From an uncultured Eubacteriales bacterium (lineage in GTDB: Bacteria; Bacillota; Clostridia; Peptostreptococcales; Anaerovoracaceae): 64,000 nucleotides of DNA. The stretch is from positions 124,001 through 188,000 of the forward strand of contig CASDYG010000002.1 of the NCBI GenBank assembly GCA_949285555.1, read 5' to 3'. The position numbers and the translations under genes were made by a program. Below, piece after piece: positions 39,014 through 47,661 of the stretch (position 1 is the first letter of the stretch; each line of letters opens with the position of its first letter). The notes below the pieces were generated by a model. It was not told the DNA's origin. It did no database searches and saw only the letters and a program-made list of their open reading frames with translations.

Positions 39014-39997
39014 TTAGAGACCATTTACAATATTATTTGGTCTTTCTCCATTCATGACCTTCCTCATATTTTCATAGGCCCAGCTTTGCATTCTAATAAA
39101 TGCCTCATCTGTAGTACCTGCAATATGTGGCGTCATAGTGAGCCTTGCTTGTCCCTTTTCATTAACATTAAGCAGAGGGTGATCGTCTGAAGGAGGCTCT
39201 GGTGCAATAACATCAAGACCAGCGAAGATCTTTTCTGCTTCAAGTGCATCTCTCACATCCTCATTATTTACTATCTCACCTCTGGAAACATTGATAACTA
39301 TGGCATCCTGCTTCATTTTGCTAATAGCATCTTTATTTATCATACCTGTAGTCTCTGGCAATACAGGAACATGATAAGAAAGAATATCGCATTTTGCATA
39401 CATATCATCTAATGATGCAAATTCTACGTTTAATGCCTTTTCATCCTCATCAGATAGCTTGAAAACGTCATTATAATATAGCTTGCAGCCATAAGCACTC
39501 AGAATTTTAGCAGCAGCCTTTCCTATAGCACCCATACCAATAAGGCCTACTACCTGGCCCCCCAGCTCTTTATGGCCCTTTACCTGATATTCCTTGAAGC
39601 TCTGATTAAATGCACCATGCTTACACTTATAGTCAGCATCCGGAAGCTGCTTTAAGCATGAGAACATAAGACCTATAGCGTGCTCTGCTACAGGGAAAGC
39701 ATTCACAGCCCTGTTATTGCACACATATACTCCTTTTGCCTTAGCAGCCTCTAAATCAATTTTGTCGAAGCCTACGCCAAGTGAATGAATAAGCCTTAGC
39801 TTAGGAAGTGCGTCAATAACATTTTTTCTGATAAAGTCCACAGGGCCACAGAAAAGTATATCAGCATCCTTACATCCTTCTATTAGCTCTTCATCAGAAC
39901 AAGGATATTTAATATATTCAAATTCAAACCCTTCCGGCTTATCTACCGGAAACCTATCAATGATATTCGGATTACAAATAGATGCAATCTTTGGCAT
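39014..39997 (-). CDS. NAD-dependent D-2-hydroxyacid dehydrogenase
   Basis: A 327-residue enzyme of the D-isomer-specific 2-hydroxyacid dehydrogenase family. Seen: the Rossmann motif VGLIGMGAIGKAAA (150-163), NVSRGEIV with the substrate-binding Arg, the Glu of the catalytic relay in VIAPEPPSDDHPLL, and the catalytic His in TPHIAGTTDEA. In this operon it should reduce the 2-oxo acid from transamination to the (R)-2-hydroxy acid, the job of LdhA in Clostridioides difficile and FldH in Clostridium sporogenes. AAAGGAG precedes the ATG; it follows etfA by 26 bp. Confidence 0.9.
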   Translation of the reverse strand: MPKIASICNPNIIDRFPVDKPEGFEFEYIKYPCSDEELIEGCKDADILFCGPVDFIRKNVIDALPKLRLIHSLGVGFDKIDLEAAKAKGVYVCNNRAVNAFPVAEHAIGLMFSCLKQLPDADYKCKHGAFNQSFKEYQVKGHKELGGQVVGLIGMGAIGKAAAKILSAYGCKLYYNDVFKLSDEDEKALNVEFASLDDMYAKCDILSYHVPVLPETTGMINKDAISKMKQDAIVINVSRGEIVNNEDVRDALEAEKIFAGLDVIAPEPPSDDHPLLNVNEKGQARLTMTPHIAGTTDEAFIRMQSWAYENMRKVMNGERPNNIVNGL

Positions 39998-40023
39998 GAC
40001 ATACTCCTTTCAAAATGGCAATA

Positions 40024-41031
40024 CTACATTTCTTCGCTAGCAGCCTTATATGCAATAATCTTATCAGTTAAAATAGGTAAAATCTTTGTTACATCTCCTA
40101 CGATACCAAGATCTGCAACATCAAATATTGGTGCCTCAGGATTGTTATTTATAGCGATGATAAAATCTGACTGTTCCATTCCTGCAAGATGCTGAATAGC
40201 TCCAGAAATACCGCAGGCAATATACAGATCAGGTCTTACTGTCTTACCTGTCTGTCCTACCTGTCTGTCCTTTGCAATCCAACCGGCATCAACATTTGCT
40301 CTTGATGATGAAACTACAGCATCAATTTGATCCGCTAGGTTTTGAAGCATCTGGAAATTCTCCGCGCATCCAATACCTTTACCTCCAGATACTAAAATCT
40401 TTGCCTCTGTGATGTCAACAAGCTCGGTCTTTGACTTTTCTACTTCCAAAACCTTAACTGTATAATCATCATCAGTTAATGTAACCTTAAATTCTTCTAC
40501 CTCTCCTGTTCTGGACTCGTCACTTGGAAGAGCCTGCATTACTCCAGGTCTTACAGTAGCCATCTGTGGTCTAAAGTTCTCACAAACGATGGTAGCCATA
40601 ATATTTCCACCAAACGCAGGTCTTGTCATAAGAAGAAGCTTATTTTCTGGATCGATTTCAAGCTTTGTACAATCGGCAGTAAGACCAGTATGTACTCTTG
40701 CAGATACTCTAGGAGCAAGGTCTCTACCTATGGAAGAAGCACCAAATAGTACGATATTTGGCTCCTTTGCCTTTACTATCTCATAAAGAACCTTCGTATA
40801 TGGCTCAGTAGTATAGGTTTCAAGATGTTCATCATCCACATATATAACCTTATCTGCACCATGCTTTATTAAAATATCAGTTAGATCCTTTATATCTTTA
40901 CCTAGTAGAACTGCACAAACATTTTCACCGAGATCAGCTGCCAGCTTTCTTGCTTCTCCAATAAGTTCAATTCCAACCTTTTGAAGCTTTCCGTCTACCT
41001 GCTCTACAACTACAAAAATATCTTTGCTCAT
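40024..41031 (-). CDS. etfA: Electron transfer flavoprotein subunit alpha
   Basis: A ~335-residue EtfA. The N-terminal domain (SKDIFVVVEQVDGKLQKVG) and the C-terminal FAD-binding domain (LYIACGISGAIQHLAGM, then IIAINNNPEAPIFDVADLGI) are typical. With EtfB it carries electrons to or from the acyl-CoA dehydrogenase encoded in the same operon; in related anaerobes such complexes use electron bifurcation, coupling NADH oxidation to enoyl-CoA and ferredoxin reduction. Bifurcation here is inferred. I start at ATG 41031 (AAAGGAAG 6 bases upstream), 29 bases after etfB; the frame runs back to 41061. Confidence 0.95.
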   Translation of the reverse strand: MSKDIFVVVEQVDGKLQKVGIELIGEARKLAADLGENVCAVLLGKDIKDLTDILIKHGADKVIYVDDEHLETYTTEPYTKVLYEIVKAKEPNIVLFGASSIGRDLAPRVSARVHTGLTADCTKLEIDPENKLLLMTRPAFGGNIMATIVCENFRPQMATVRPGVMQALPSDESRTGEVEEFKVTLTDDDYTVKVLEVEKSKTELVDITEAKILVSGGKGIGCAENFQMLQNLADQIDAVVSSSRANVDAGWIAKDRQVGQTGKTVRPDLYIACGISGAIQHLAGMEQSDFIIAINNNPEAPIFDVADLGIVGDVTKILPILTDKIIAYKAASEEM

Positions 41032-41060
41032 GTGTAACTTCCTTTCCGAGACGAACTTCA

Positions 41061-41882
41061 TTAAATGAAGAACTTCTCCTTCATCTTATCAAAAATTGCC
41101 TGGGCAGCTTCTTCAGCAGTTAGACCTTCAAGCTTTACGCCCTGTCCCTTTCCTTGCTTTGTGAAGGATTTCTTTACTCTTGTTGGAGAACCTTTTAGTC
41201 CAATATTTGAAAGATCTAGCTCATCTTCAATATCCTTCAAAGTCCAGATTTTCAGCTTATCCTTTTCAGTTCCATCCTCATTTTTCTCAACTGCATATGC
41301 ATCATAAATACCTTTAACAGTCATGTATCTAGGATCTACAGCTTCTCTAAGTGCAGTCACCATACAAGGTGATGGAAGCTCGACAATATGGTGTCTATCC
41401 TCATACTGACGCTTTGCAATAAAATTCTTACCGTCAAAGCTTAACTCTTCACAATATGAGATTTGAGGAAGCTTCATATGCTCAGCAATCTGCGGACCTA
41501 CCTGTGCTGTATCACCGTCGATTGCCTGTCTTCCAGCTATGATAATATCAAACTCAAGCTTTCTTAAAGCACCTGCAATTGTTGAGGATGTAGCCCAGGT
41601 ATCTGCTCCTCCAAATGCCCTGTCTGTAATTAGAATAGCTTCATCACATCCCATGGCAAGTGCCTCTCTAAGTGCCACTTCAGCCTGTGGAGGCCCCATG
41701 GATACTACTGTTACAGTAGAGCCTGGATGCTCATCCTTAAGCTTTAGTGCCATCTCAAGACCAGCCTTATCATCAGGATTTATTATACTTGGAATACCAG
41801 TACGAATTAGAGTATTTGTAACAGGATCCAGTCTTACTTCAGTAGTATCTGGCACCTGCTTAATGCATGCTACTATTTTCAT
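41061..41882 (-). CDS. etfB: Electron transfer flavoprotein subunit beta
   Basis: A 273-residue EtfB. Typical segments are MKIVACIKQVPDTTEVRLD at the N-terminus, NPDDKAGLEMALKLKDEHPG, and the nucleotide-binding IIAGRQAIDGDTAQVGPQIA (~115-134). It forms the ETF heterodimer with EtfA. It lies 19 bp after the acyl-CoA dehydrogenase gene with a strong AGGAGGT site, matching the acd-etfB-etfA order of known reductive fermentation clusters. Confidence 0.96.
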   Translation of the reverse strand: MKIVACIKQVPDTTEVRLDPVTNTLIRTGIPSIINPDDKAGLEMALKLKDEHPGSTVTVVSMGPPQAEVALREALAMGCDEAILITDRAFGGADTWATSSTIAGALRKLEFDIIIAGRQAIDGDTAQVGPQIAEHMKLPQISYCEELSFDGKNFIAKRQYEDRHHIVELPSPCMVTALREAVDPRYMTVKGIYDAYAVEKNEDGTEKDKLKIWTLKDIEDELDLSNIGLKGSPTRVKKSFTKQGKGQGVKLEGLTAEEAAQAIFDKMKEKFFI

Positions 41883-41901
41883 ATTTTTTACCTCCTGTTA
41901 C

Positions 41902-43035
41902 CTACTTCAAAATTTCTGATGCAATTACCATCTTCTGTACTTCAGATGTTCCCTCATAGATGGAGGTTACTCTCATATCTCTAAACATTCTTTCAATTGG
42001 ATAATCCTTAATAAAACCATATCCACCATGAATCTGAAGTGCTTTATCTACTACGAATTTACCCTCTTCAGTAGCAAATAGCTTTGCCATTGAAGCTTCC
42101 TTATCCGCTGGCTGACCCATATCCATCTTATAGGCTGCATCATATACAAGATGCTTCATTGCCTGCACCTTTGTTGCCATTTCAGCAAGTGCAAACTGAG
42201 TATTCTGGAACTGAGCTAGAGTTCTTCCAAACTGCTTTCTGGTCTTTGCATAGCTAATAGCTTCTTCTAAAGCTCCTTCTGCAATACCAAGTGCCTGTGC
42301 AGCGATTCCAAGACGACCTACACTTAGAGTCTTCATGGCAGTTATCCAGCCCTTACCAGGTACACCTATTAAATTTTCCTTTGGTACTCTTACATTTTCA
42401 AATACAACGTCACTTGTTGGGCAACCGATAACTCCCATCTTGTCCTCAGGCTTACCAAGAGATACTCCCTCAGACTTCATATCTACTACAAAAGTAGAGA
42501 TGCCCTTATGCTTTTGAGTTTTATCAGTACTAGCAAAAAGTACAATGTAATCAGCAACAGGAGCTGCTGTAATAAATGTTTTTCTTCCGTTTATTACATA
42601 CTCATCTCCGTCTAATACAGCAGTAGTTTGCATTGCAGCTGCATCAGTACCAGAGCCTGGCTCAGTTAGACCAAAGCAGAAAATCTTTTCACCCTTATTC
42701 ATTGGTACAAGATACTTCATCTTCTGCTCTTCATTTCCACTGTTCAAAATAGGTAATGTATCTAGTGTATTAGGACCAGAAATGAACACAGCTGCAACGG
42801 CAGAAACCTTAGAAATCTCTTCCATCATAATTGCATATGCTCTGTGGTCTCCACCACCTCCACCATACTTAGTAGGAGTCTTGATACCAATAAAACCTAC
42901 CTGAGCAATCTTATCTAAAACCTCCTTTGGGAAGTTACCAGTCTTATCAACTTCCTCTGCTATTGGTTTTAGCTCTTGCTCTGCAAACTCCTTTGCAAGC
43001 TGTCTTACAAATTCATGTTCCTTTGTAAAAATCAT
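41902..43035 (-). CDS. Acyl-CoA dehydrogenase (enoyl-CoA reductase of the pathway)
   Basis: A 377-residue FAD-dependent acyl-CoA dehydrogenase, of normal length. Visible marks: FCFGLTEPGSGTDAAAM (FAD/substrate loop), YVINGRKTFITAAP, ALQIHGGYGFIKDYPIER, and the catalytic Glu in SIYEGTSEVQKMV. In this operon, with EtfAB, it should reduce the 2-enoyl-CoA made by the dehydratase to the saturated acyl-CoA (isocaproyl-CoA or an arylpropionyl-CoA), as AcdB/AcdA do in C. difficile and C. sporogenes. AAGGAGG precedes the ATG, 29 bp after the dehydratase beta gene. Confidence 0.93.
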   Translation of the reverse strand: MIFTKEHEFVRQLAKEFAEQELKPIAEEVDKTGNFPKEVLDKIAQVGFIGIKTPTKYGGGGGDHRAYAIMMEEISKVSAVAAVFISGPNTLDTLPILNSGNEEQKMKYLVPMNKGEKIFCFGLTEPGSGTDAAAMQTTAVLDGDEYVINGRKTFITAAPVADYIVLFASTDKTQKHKGISTFVVDMKSEGVSLGKPEDKMGVIGCPTSDVVFENVRVPKENLIGVPGKGWITAMKTLSVGRLGIAAQALGIAEGALEEAISYAKTRKQFGRTLAQFQNTQFALAEMATKVQAMKHLVYDAAYKMDMGQPADKEASMAKLFATEEGKFVVDKALQIHGGYGFIKDYPIERMFRDMRVTSIYEGTSEVQKMVIASEILK

Positions 43036-43064
43036 CCGTTCCTCCTTATTTAAATTACATTCTA

Positions 43065-44180
43065 TTAGATATTTTCAATGAAGGTTTGAATCAGGGTACT
43101 AGCCTGACCATAGTCAGTCATCTGAAGATCACCTTCAACCTCTAACGCTCTTATGCCTGCCTCATCGAAGGCTCTCTTCATAATTGGATAATCAAATTCT
43201 TCATTATCGCAGAATTTCAGCATCAGCATAATCATTCCATCTGCGTTATATTTCTTTACGAGATCAATGATTATATCTATTCTCTTTTTCTCCACATCAT
43301 ATAATATGGAGGTACCTTCTGCATCAGAGATAAGCTTTGCAAGTGCCCTGACCGGATTTCCACTATCTTCATCTACCAAATATCGACAGACACCTGATTC
43401 TTCAAGTACATTATCTCCAACTATGGCAATTTTATTCTCTTCAAATATCTTAAGTAGTCCAGCGTAGCTACCAATGATTCCACTAGTTACAATTTTTACG
43501 CCCTTCCATTTTTCTTCTGGAAGCTGCTCCAAGGCTTTATTAAGCTCCTTCAGAAGTGCAGAGTGCTCCTTTTTATCCATTATATTTCGGCTGGTGAAAA
43601 CCTTACTTCTCTGTAGTGGAGAAACTGCCTGTGGATGTTTTGCAGCCAACTCTGAGAACTCACAAAGCAGCCTTCTGTTTTCATTATAAACTTTGATTGC
43701 CTCTTCAATCGCATCGTCAGTTATTTTATTTCCAGCAATTTTTTCCAGCTTTTCTTTTGCTTTCTTATACTGAATTTCATTAAAGTCAACAGCTGCATCA
43801 AGCTTCCTATTCTGAGCATAGGCTATATTTATAGTTTCAAACTGTTTAAATGCTCTTTTGCAATTCTGTCCTAATGATTTAACTGAATCTGTAGTTCCAG
43901 GAATCATAAGAGCTGCAAAATCATCCAGCTTACCTTCCAAACCATATTCTAATATACTTTGTACTACTGAGCTATAAAATGCAGGAAAGTATTGTTTAGA
44001 CTTATTGATAGAAATTGGAAAACCCCAAAGTCCGATTGGCATCATACCAGCAGCATATGCTACTTCTTCTGGTACATATGCGGTTACACAGCCTATCAAA
44101 GTTTTTCCTTCATCCTTAAAGGCTTTAATTTGCTCATCAAAATCAAGATTAAATTTTTCTAAAATATGATCAACGCTCAT
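43065..44180 (-). CDS. hadC: 2-hydroxyacyl-CoA dehydratase subunit beta (HadC-like)
   Basis: A 371-residue subunit of the 2-hydroxyacyl-CoA dehydratase family (HgdB/FldC/HadC). The family N-terminal block GKTLIGCVTAYVPEEVAYAAG carries a cluster-ligand cysteine, and the RSKVFTSRNIMDKKEHSALL and GVKIVTSGIIGSYAGLL segments are conserved. With subunit alpha it holds a [4Fe-4S] cluster and removes water from (R)-2-hydroxyacyl-CoA by a ketyl-radical mechanism after one-electron activation. It starts 2 bases after the hadB stop. Had versus Fld cannot be decided by eye; the symbol is by analogy. Confidence 0.88.
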   Translation of the reverse strand: MSVDHILEKFNLDFDEQIKAFKDEGKTLIGCVTAYVPEEVAYAAGMMPIGLWGFPISINKSKQYFPAFYSSVVQSILEYGLEGKLDDFAALMIPGTTDSVKSLGQNCKRAFKQFETINIAYAQNRKLDAAVDFNEIQYKKAKEKLEKIAGNKITDDAIEEAIKVYNENRRLLCEFSELAAKHPQAVSPLQRSKVFTSRNIMDKKEHSALLKELNKALEQLPEEKWKGVKIVTSGIIGSYAGLLKIFEENKIAIVGDNVLEESGVCRYLVDEDSGNPVRALAKLISDAEGTSILYDVEKKRIDIIIDLVKKYNADGMIMLMLKFCDNEEFDYPIMKRAFDEAGIRALEVEGDLQMTDYGQASTLIQTFIENI

Positions 44181-44182
44181 GA

Positions 44183-45430
44183 CTATTTACCCTCCGCAGC
44201 CTTAGCCTTCTTTTCCTTGTTTGCAGCCATTACTTCTATTAAACCTTCTACTCTGGTATCATATTGAGCCTGAGAGAAGTTTCTAGGATCAGCCTGATCT
44301 CCATCAAATGTAACAGTTGGTATTCCTGTCTTTTCTCTAATATCTCTTTCCATTTCATACATAAAACCAGACCACATCTTGCAGGATCTATTTATGTGAA
44401 TTAGCGCTCCATCAATGTTATTTTCCTTAATTACTTTTAATCTCATATCAAGAGCACGCTCATATGAAATAGCATTTGGAGTTCCGCAATAAGCTTTCAT
44501 CAATTCATCAGTATTACCATATATGTATCCGAAAGCATCAGCATAAACTGTGCCGCAAACATTAACGCCTGCTTCTTTAAGCTTAGTATAAGTGTTTCTT
44601 AAATGTGGCCAACAAGCGATTCCCTCAAACAGGATTCTGAATTTTTCTTCATCTCTGAATGTAGATTTTCCTTCAGCAACATTTTCCTTATACTCTTCTA
44701 TCAGCTTTTCAAAAGCTATGGCTGATTCTTCCTTACCTCTTGCACATACTGCTACTGCCATATGGTTAAACAGGTCAAAGCCATTGTATGGAGATGGAGT
44801 ATATTTTGCAAAGCCTGTGGCTTCAAGCCATGCTCTTCCAGTTCTTTGGGAGATTTCCATAACCTTTTCAAACTTTTTCTGATCCCATTTTTTGCCGCTT
44901 ATTTCCTCAAGCTGCTTTATCGCAAAATCGAATTGGCTCTTTAGATATGCCACTCTATCCTCTTCTGCTTCATACTCATCATTGTATGGAACATCTATAA
45001 GAATCATTGGAATGTTAAGCTCTTTTGCAATATTTTCGTACCACTTAATCATGCAATTACAGATATTATTACAGCACAGTACAAAATCAGGCTGCGGCAT
45101 ATCCATTTCCTCACAATGCTTTACATCCATAAATGCAAGGGAAATTCTTGCATATGCACATATGTCGTTAGAATAGCCCTGGCTTTCAGCGTGTTCACAT
45201 AGCCTGCCGCCACCACCCTTAGCCGCAATAGCAGCTGCCTGATTTTCTGGGTAAACAACCTTTATATCCAAAGTTTCAAATATTTCCTGAGGGAAGTTTG
45301 ATGCGCACCAGCCTACTGGTTCGCCTTTTTTCTTAGCATCCCATGCATCCTGATAGTGCTTAACAACTATATCATTTAAAAGGTGCTTAGCTTTCTTTTC
45401 TTTAACCTCTGGCTTTTGTACATCAGACAT
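44183..45430 (-). CDS. hadB: 2-hydroxyacyl-CoA dehydratase subunit alpha (HadB-like)
   Basis: A ~415-residue partner subunit of the dehydratase. Family features: PVGWCASNFPQEIFETLDIK near 38-57 with a cluster cysteine, LCEHAESQGYSNDICAYAR, DFVLCCNNICNCMIKWYE and HINRSCKMWSGFMYEMERD. ATG 45430 is used because GGAGG lies 8 bases upstream, and because it overlaps the activator stop by 8 bases; the frame extends two residues further. The overlap couples activator and dehydratase translation. Cys-rich motifs are intact, so the enzyme should be active. Confidence 0.9.
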   Translation of the reverse strand: MSDVQKPEVKEKKAKHLLNDIVVKHYQDAWDAKKKGEPVGWCASNFPQEIFETLDIKVVYPENQAAAIAAKGGGGRLCEHAESQGYSNDICAYARISLAFMDVKHCEEMDMPQPDFVLCCNNICNCMIKWYENIAKELNIPMILIDVPYNDEYEAEEDRVAYLKSQFDFAIKQLEEISGKKWDQKKFEKVMEISQRTGRAWLEATGFAKYTPSPYNGFDLFNHMAVAVCARGKEESAIAFEKLIEEYKENVAEGKSTFRDEEKFRILFEGIACWPHLRNTYTKLKEAGVNVCGTVYADAFGYIYGNTDELMKAYCGTPNAISYERALDMRLKVIKENNIDGALIHINRSCKMWSGFMYEMERDIREKTGIPTVTFDGDQADPRNFSQAQYDTRVEGLIEVMAANKEKKAKAAEGK

Positions 45431-46232
45431 TACCATTACCTCCTTCTTCTTTTAAGTAGTAGTTATATGCGAATATGCAAGCTCCTATAGCTCCGGCAAG
45501 CTGTGATTTTGGTGAAGTTTCAATATCAACACCTAGCTCCTTTTCAAGTGCTTTTACAACTCCAATATTCTTGGAAACGCCTCCGGTCATAACTACCTTA
45601 GGTTCTACACCTACTCTGTTTATAAGACCTGCCACCCTGCTGGCAACAGACTTATGAATACCCTTTACAATATCTTTAGGGTTATTATTCTTGGCCAGTG
45701 ATGAAATTACCTCTGACTCTGCAAATACTGTGCAGGTTGAGCTAATAGGAATAATTCCTGTAGCCTCCTGATCCATCTCACCTAGCTGTGAAATATCCAC
45801 ACTGAGAATTTTTGCCATTACGTCGAGGAAACGTCCTGTTCCCGCCGCACACTTCTCATTCATTACAAAGTTTTTCAGCTCGCCATTTTCATCTAGTTTC
45901 ATACCCTTGGCATCCTGTCCACCAATGTCGATGATCGTTTTGCATCCACCAAATATGAAATGTGCACCCTTGGCATGGCAACTAAGCTCACTGACACTTC
46001 TATCTGCCTTTTCGTAATTATTTCTACCATATCCTGTAGCTACTATAAAAGACATATCATCCATGGTTAGGCCCGTATCTTCGAGAGTTTTGGCGATAGC
46101 CTTTTCAACTCCCGAAGAGCCTACACCCATGTCTATGACAGTGCCTGCCAAAAGCTCGCTACCATCCTGCATAATTGCACATTTAGATGTTGCGGAGCCT
46201 ACATCCACTCCCATAACATATATTTTTTTCAT
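45423..46232 (-). CDS. hadI: 2-hydroxyacyl-CoA dehydratase activator (HadI-like ATPase)
   Basis: A 269-residue activator of the ASKHA ATPase fold (HgdC/FldI/HadI). The phosphate loop GVDVGSATSKCAIMQDG (8-24) is followed by IDIGGQDAKGM and the two cysteines that hold the inter-subunit [4Fe-4S] cluster of the homodimer: Cys128 (NEKCAAGTGRF) and Cys167 (SSTCTVFAESE). It injects one electron into the dehydratase at the cost of ATP. It lies between the CoA-transferase (49 bp) and hadB (overlap). Oxygen-labile chemistry, consistent with a strict anaerobe. Confidence 0.93.
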   Translation of the reverse strand: MKKIYVMGVDVGSATSKCAIMQDGSELLAGTVIDMGVGSSGVEKAIAKTLEDTGLTMDDMSFIVATGYGRNNYEKADRSVSELSCHAKGAHFIFGGCKTIIDIGGQDAKGMKLDENGELKNFVMNEKCAAGTGRFLDVMAKILSVDISQLGEMDQEATGIIPISSTCTVFAESEVISSLAKNNNPKDIVKGIHKSVASRVAGLINRVGVEPKVVMTGGVSKNIGVVKALEKELGVDIETSPKSQLAGAIGACIFAYNYYLKEEGGNGNV

Positions 46233-46281
46233 CTACTCTTATAATTCTCCTATAAATCTTAGTGCTATTAGGGAAACAAAA

Positions 46282-47520
46282 TTATTTCTCCCAGCTGTAT
46301 AGCACCTTGCTTTCGAACATTTCCTTTACTTCATCATCGGAATACCCTAAAGCTTTAACTATATCTCCACTCTGCTCGCCGATAAGTGGTCCTCTATTAT
46401 ATTCAGGCACACCCATCTCCTCAAACTTAACTGGTAGACGCACAAGAGTTCTCTCATTTCCATTATCGTACTTCATCCTATATAGACAATCATTAGCCCA
46501 TGCCTGTTCATCTTCAAGGATTTCCTCCCAGGACTGTGCTAGTCCAAATGGAATATCAGCCTCTGTAAGCAGTCTCATCCACTCCTTATGATCCTTCTTG
46601 GAGAATGCTTCCATCACAGCATCATATACAGTAGGTCCAAGCTTATTTTCCTGCATTGTTGTAACAGGGAAGAAACGCTCATCCTCAGCCATATCCTCTC
46701 TTCCAACTGTAGTTAAAAACTTCTTGAAATATGTATTATAATCTGGCATACAGGTCTGGATGAATCTTTCATCTTTAGTTCTCCATGCAGCATTTAGCGG
46801 ATTGTTGGCTTCTCTTATGGAGATTGGATATTTTTGTCCATAATCTGGATATTGAGCTGCCTGAACCATCATACCCATACTGAATATGGAAGACTCAAAT
46901 AATGATGTTTCTACCTTATCACCTTCACCAGTCATCTTTGCATGATATAATGCAGCAAGTACACCAGCTGCAAGGTTCATACCTACATTGTGATCTCCAA
47001 TTCCAGGTACCATATTCATAGGAATGTCACCCTTCTGACGAAGCTCCTCCAAATATCCACCCCTTGCAAAATATGCTGTAAAGTCAAAGCCTGGAAGATC
47101 CTTATCTGGTCCCTTCTCACCATAACCAGTAATGATAGCATAGACAAGCTTAGGATATTTTTCTTTGAGAGTATCATAATCAAGTCCCAGACGCTGTAAA
47201 GCCTGTAGTCTAAAATTAGTTATTAGCACATCAGCTTCGTCCAAAAGCTTAAAGAAGACTTCCTTACCCTTTGGATCCTTCATATTTACAGAAAGACATT
47301 TTTTATTTCCATTCTCAAGTTCCCATGTAGTATTTTCGTACATGTCTAGAGGTCTGCCTTCCGTAGGTGCTGTATATCTAAGTGGATCCCCTTTTGGGTT
47401 TTCTATTTTAATAACCTCTGCACCTAAGTCTGCTAGAAATCTTCCTGTAGTAGCCGCAGCAATAAATGTTGCCAGTTCCACAACTTTAACGCCTTCTAAA
47501 GGTTTTTTCCTTCCGTTCAT
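46282..47520 (-). CDS. hadA: CaiB/BaiF-type 2-hydroxyacyl CoA-transferase (HadA-like)
   Basis: A 412-residue family III CoA-transferase. It should move CoA from the saturated product acyl-CoA onto the next (R)-2-hydroxy acid, making the cycle catalytic in CoA. Typical blocks: KPLEGVKVVELATFIAAATTG, FLADLGAEVIKIENPKGD, LITNFRLQALQRLGLDY, and the putative nucleophilic Asp176 in PGIGDHNVGM. GGAGG is upstream of the ATG. The gene is first in the tight had block, 141 bp after the CoA ligase gene, where a secondary promoter could lie. Confidence 0.92.
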   Translation of the reverse strand: MNGRKKPLEGVKVVELATFIAAATTGRFLADLGAEVIKIENPKGDPLRYTAPTEGRPLDMYENTTWELENGNKKCLSVNMKDPKGKEVFFKLLDEADVLITNFRLQALQRLGLDYDTLKEKYPKLVYAIITGYGEKGPDKDLPGFDFTAYFARGGYLEELRQKGDIPMNMVPGIGDHNVGMNLAAGVLAALYHAKMTGEGDKVETSLFESSIFSMGMMVQAAQYPDYGQKYPISIREANNPLNAAWRTKDERFIQTCMPDYNTYFKKFLTTVGREDMAEDERFFPVTTMQENKLGPTVYDAVMEAFSKKDHKEWMRLLTEADIPFGLAQSWEEILEDEQAWANDCLYRMKYDNGNERTLVRLPVKFEEMGVPEYNRGPLIGEQSGDIVKALGYSDDEVKEMFESKVLYSWEK

Positions 47521-47661
47521 CTCAATCCTCCATAATTATTTATATTGTAAAGATTTAACTAATCTATTTACCAAAACTAATGAAATTTGGCTTTTATTAA
47601 GCCATTGTACCAAAGCACTTCCATGCCATAATATTGCCGGCATATGTTAAAAGCTTTATAC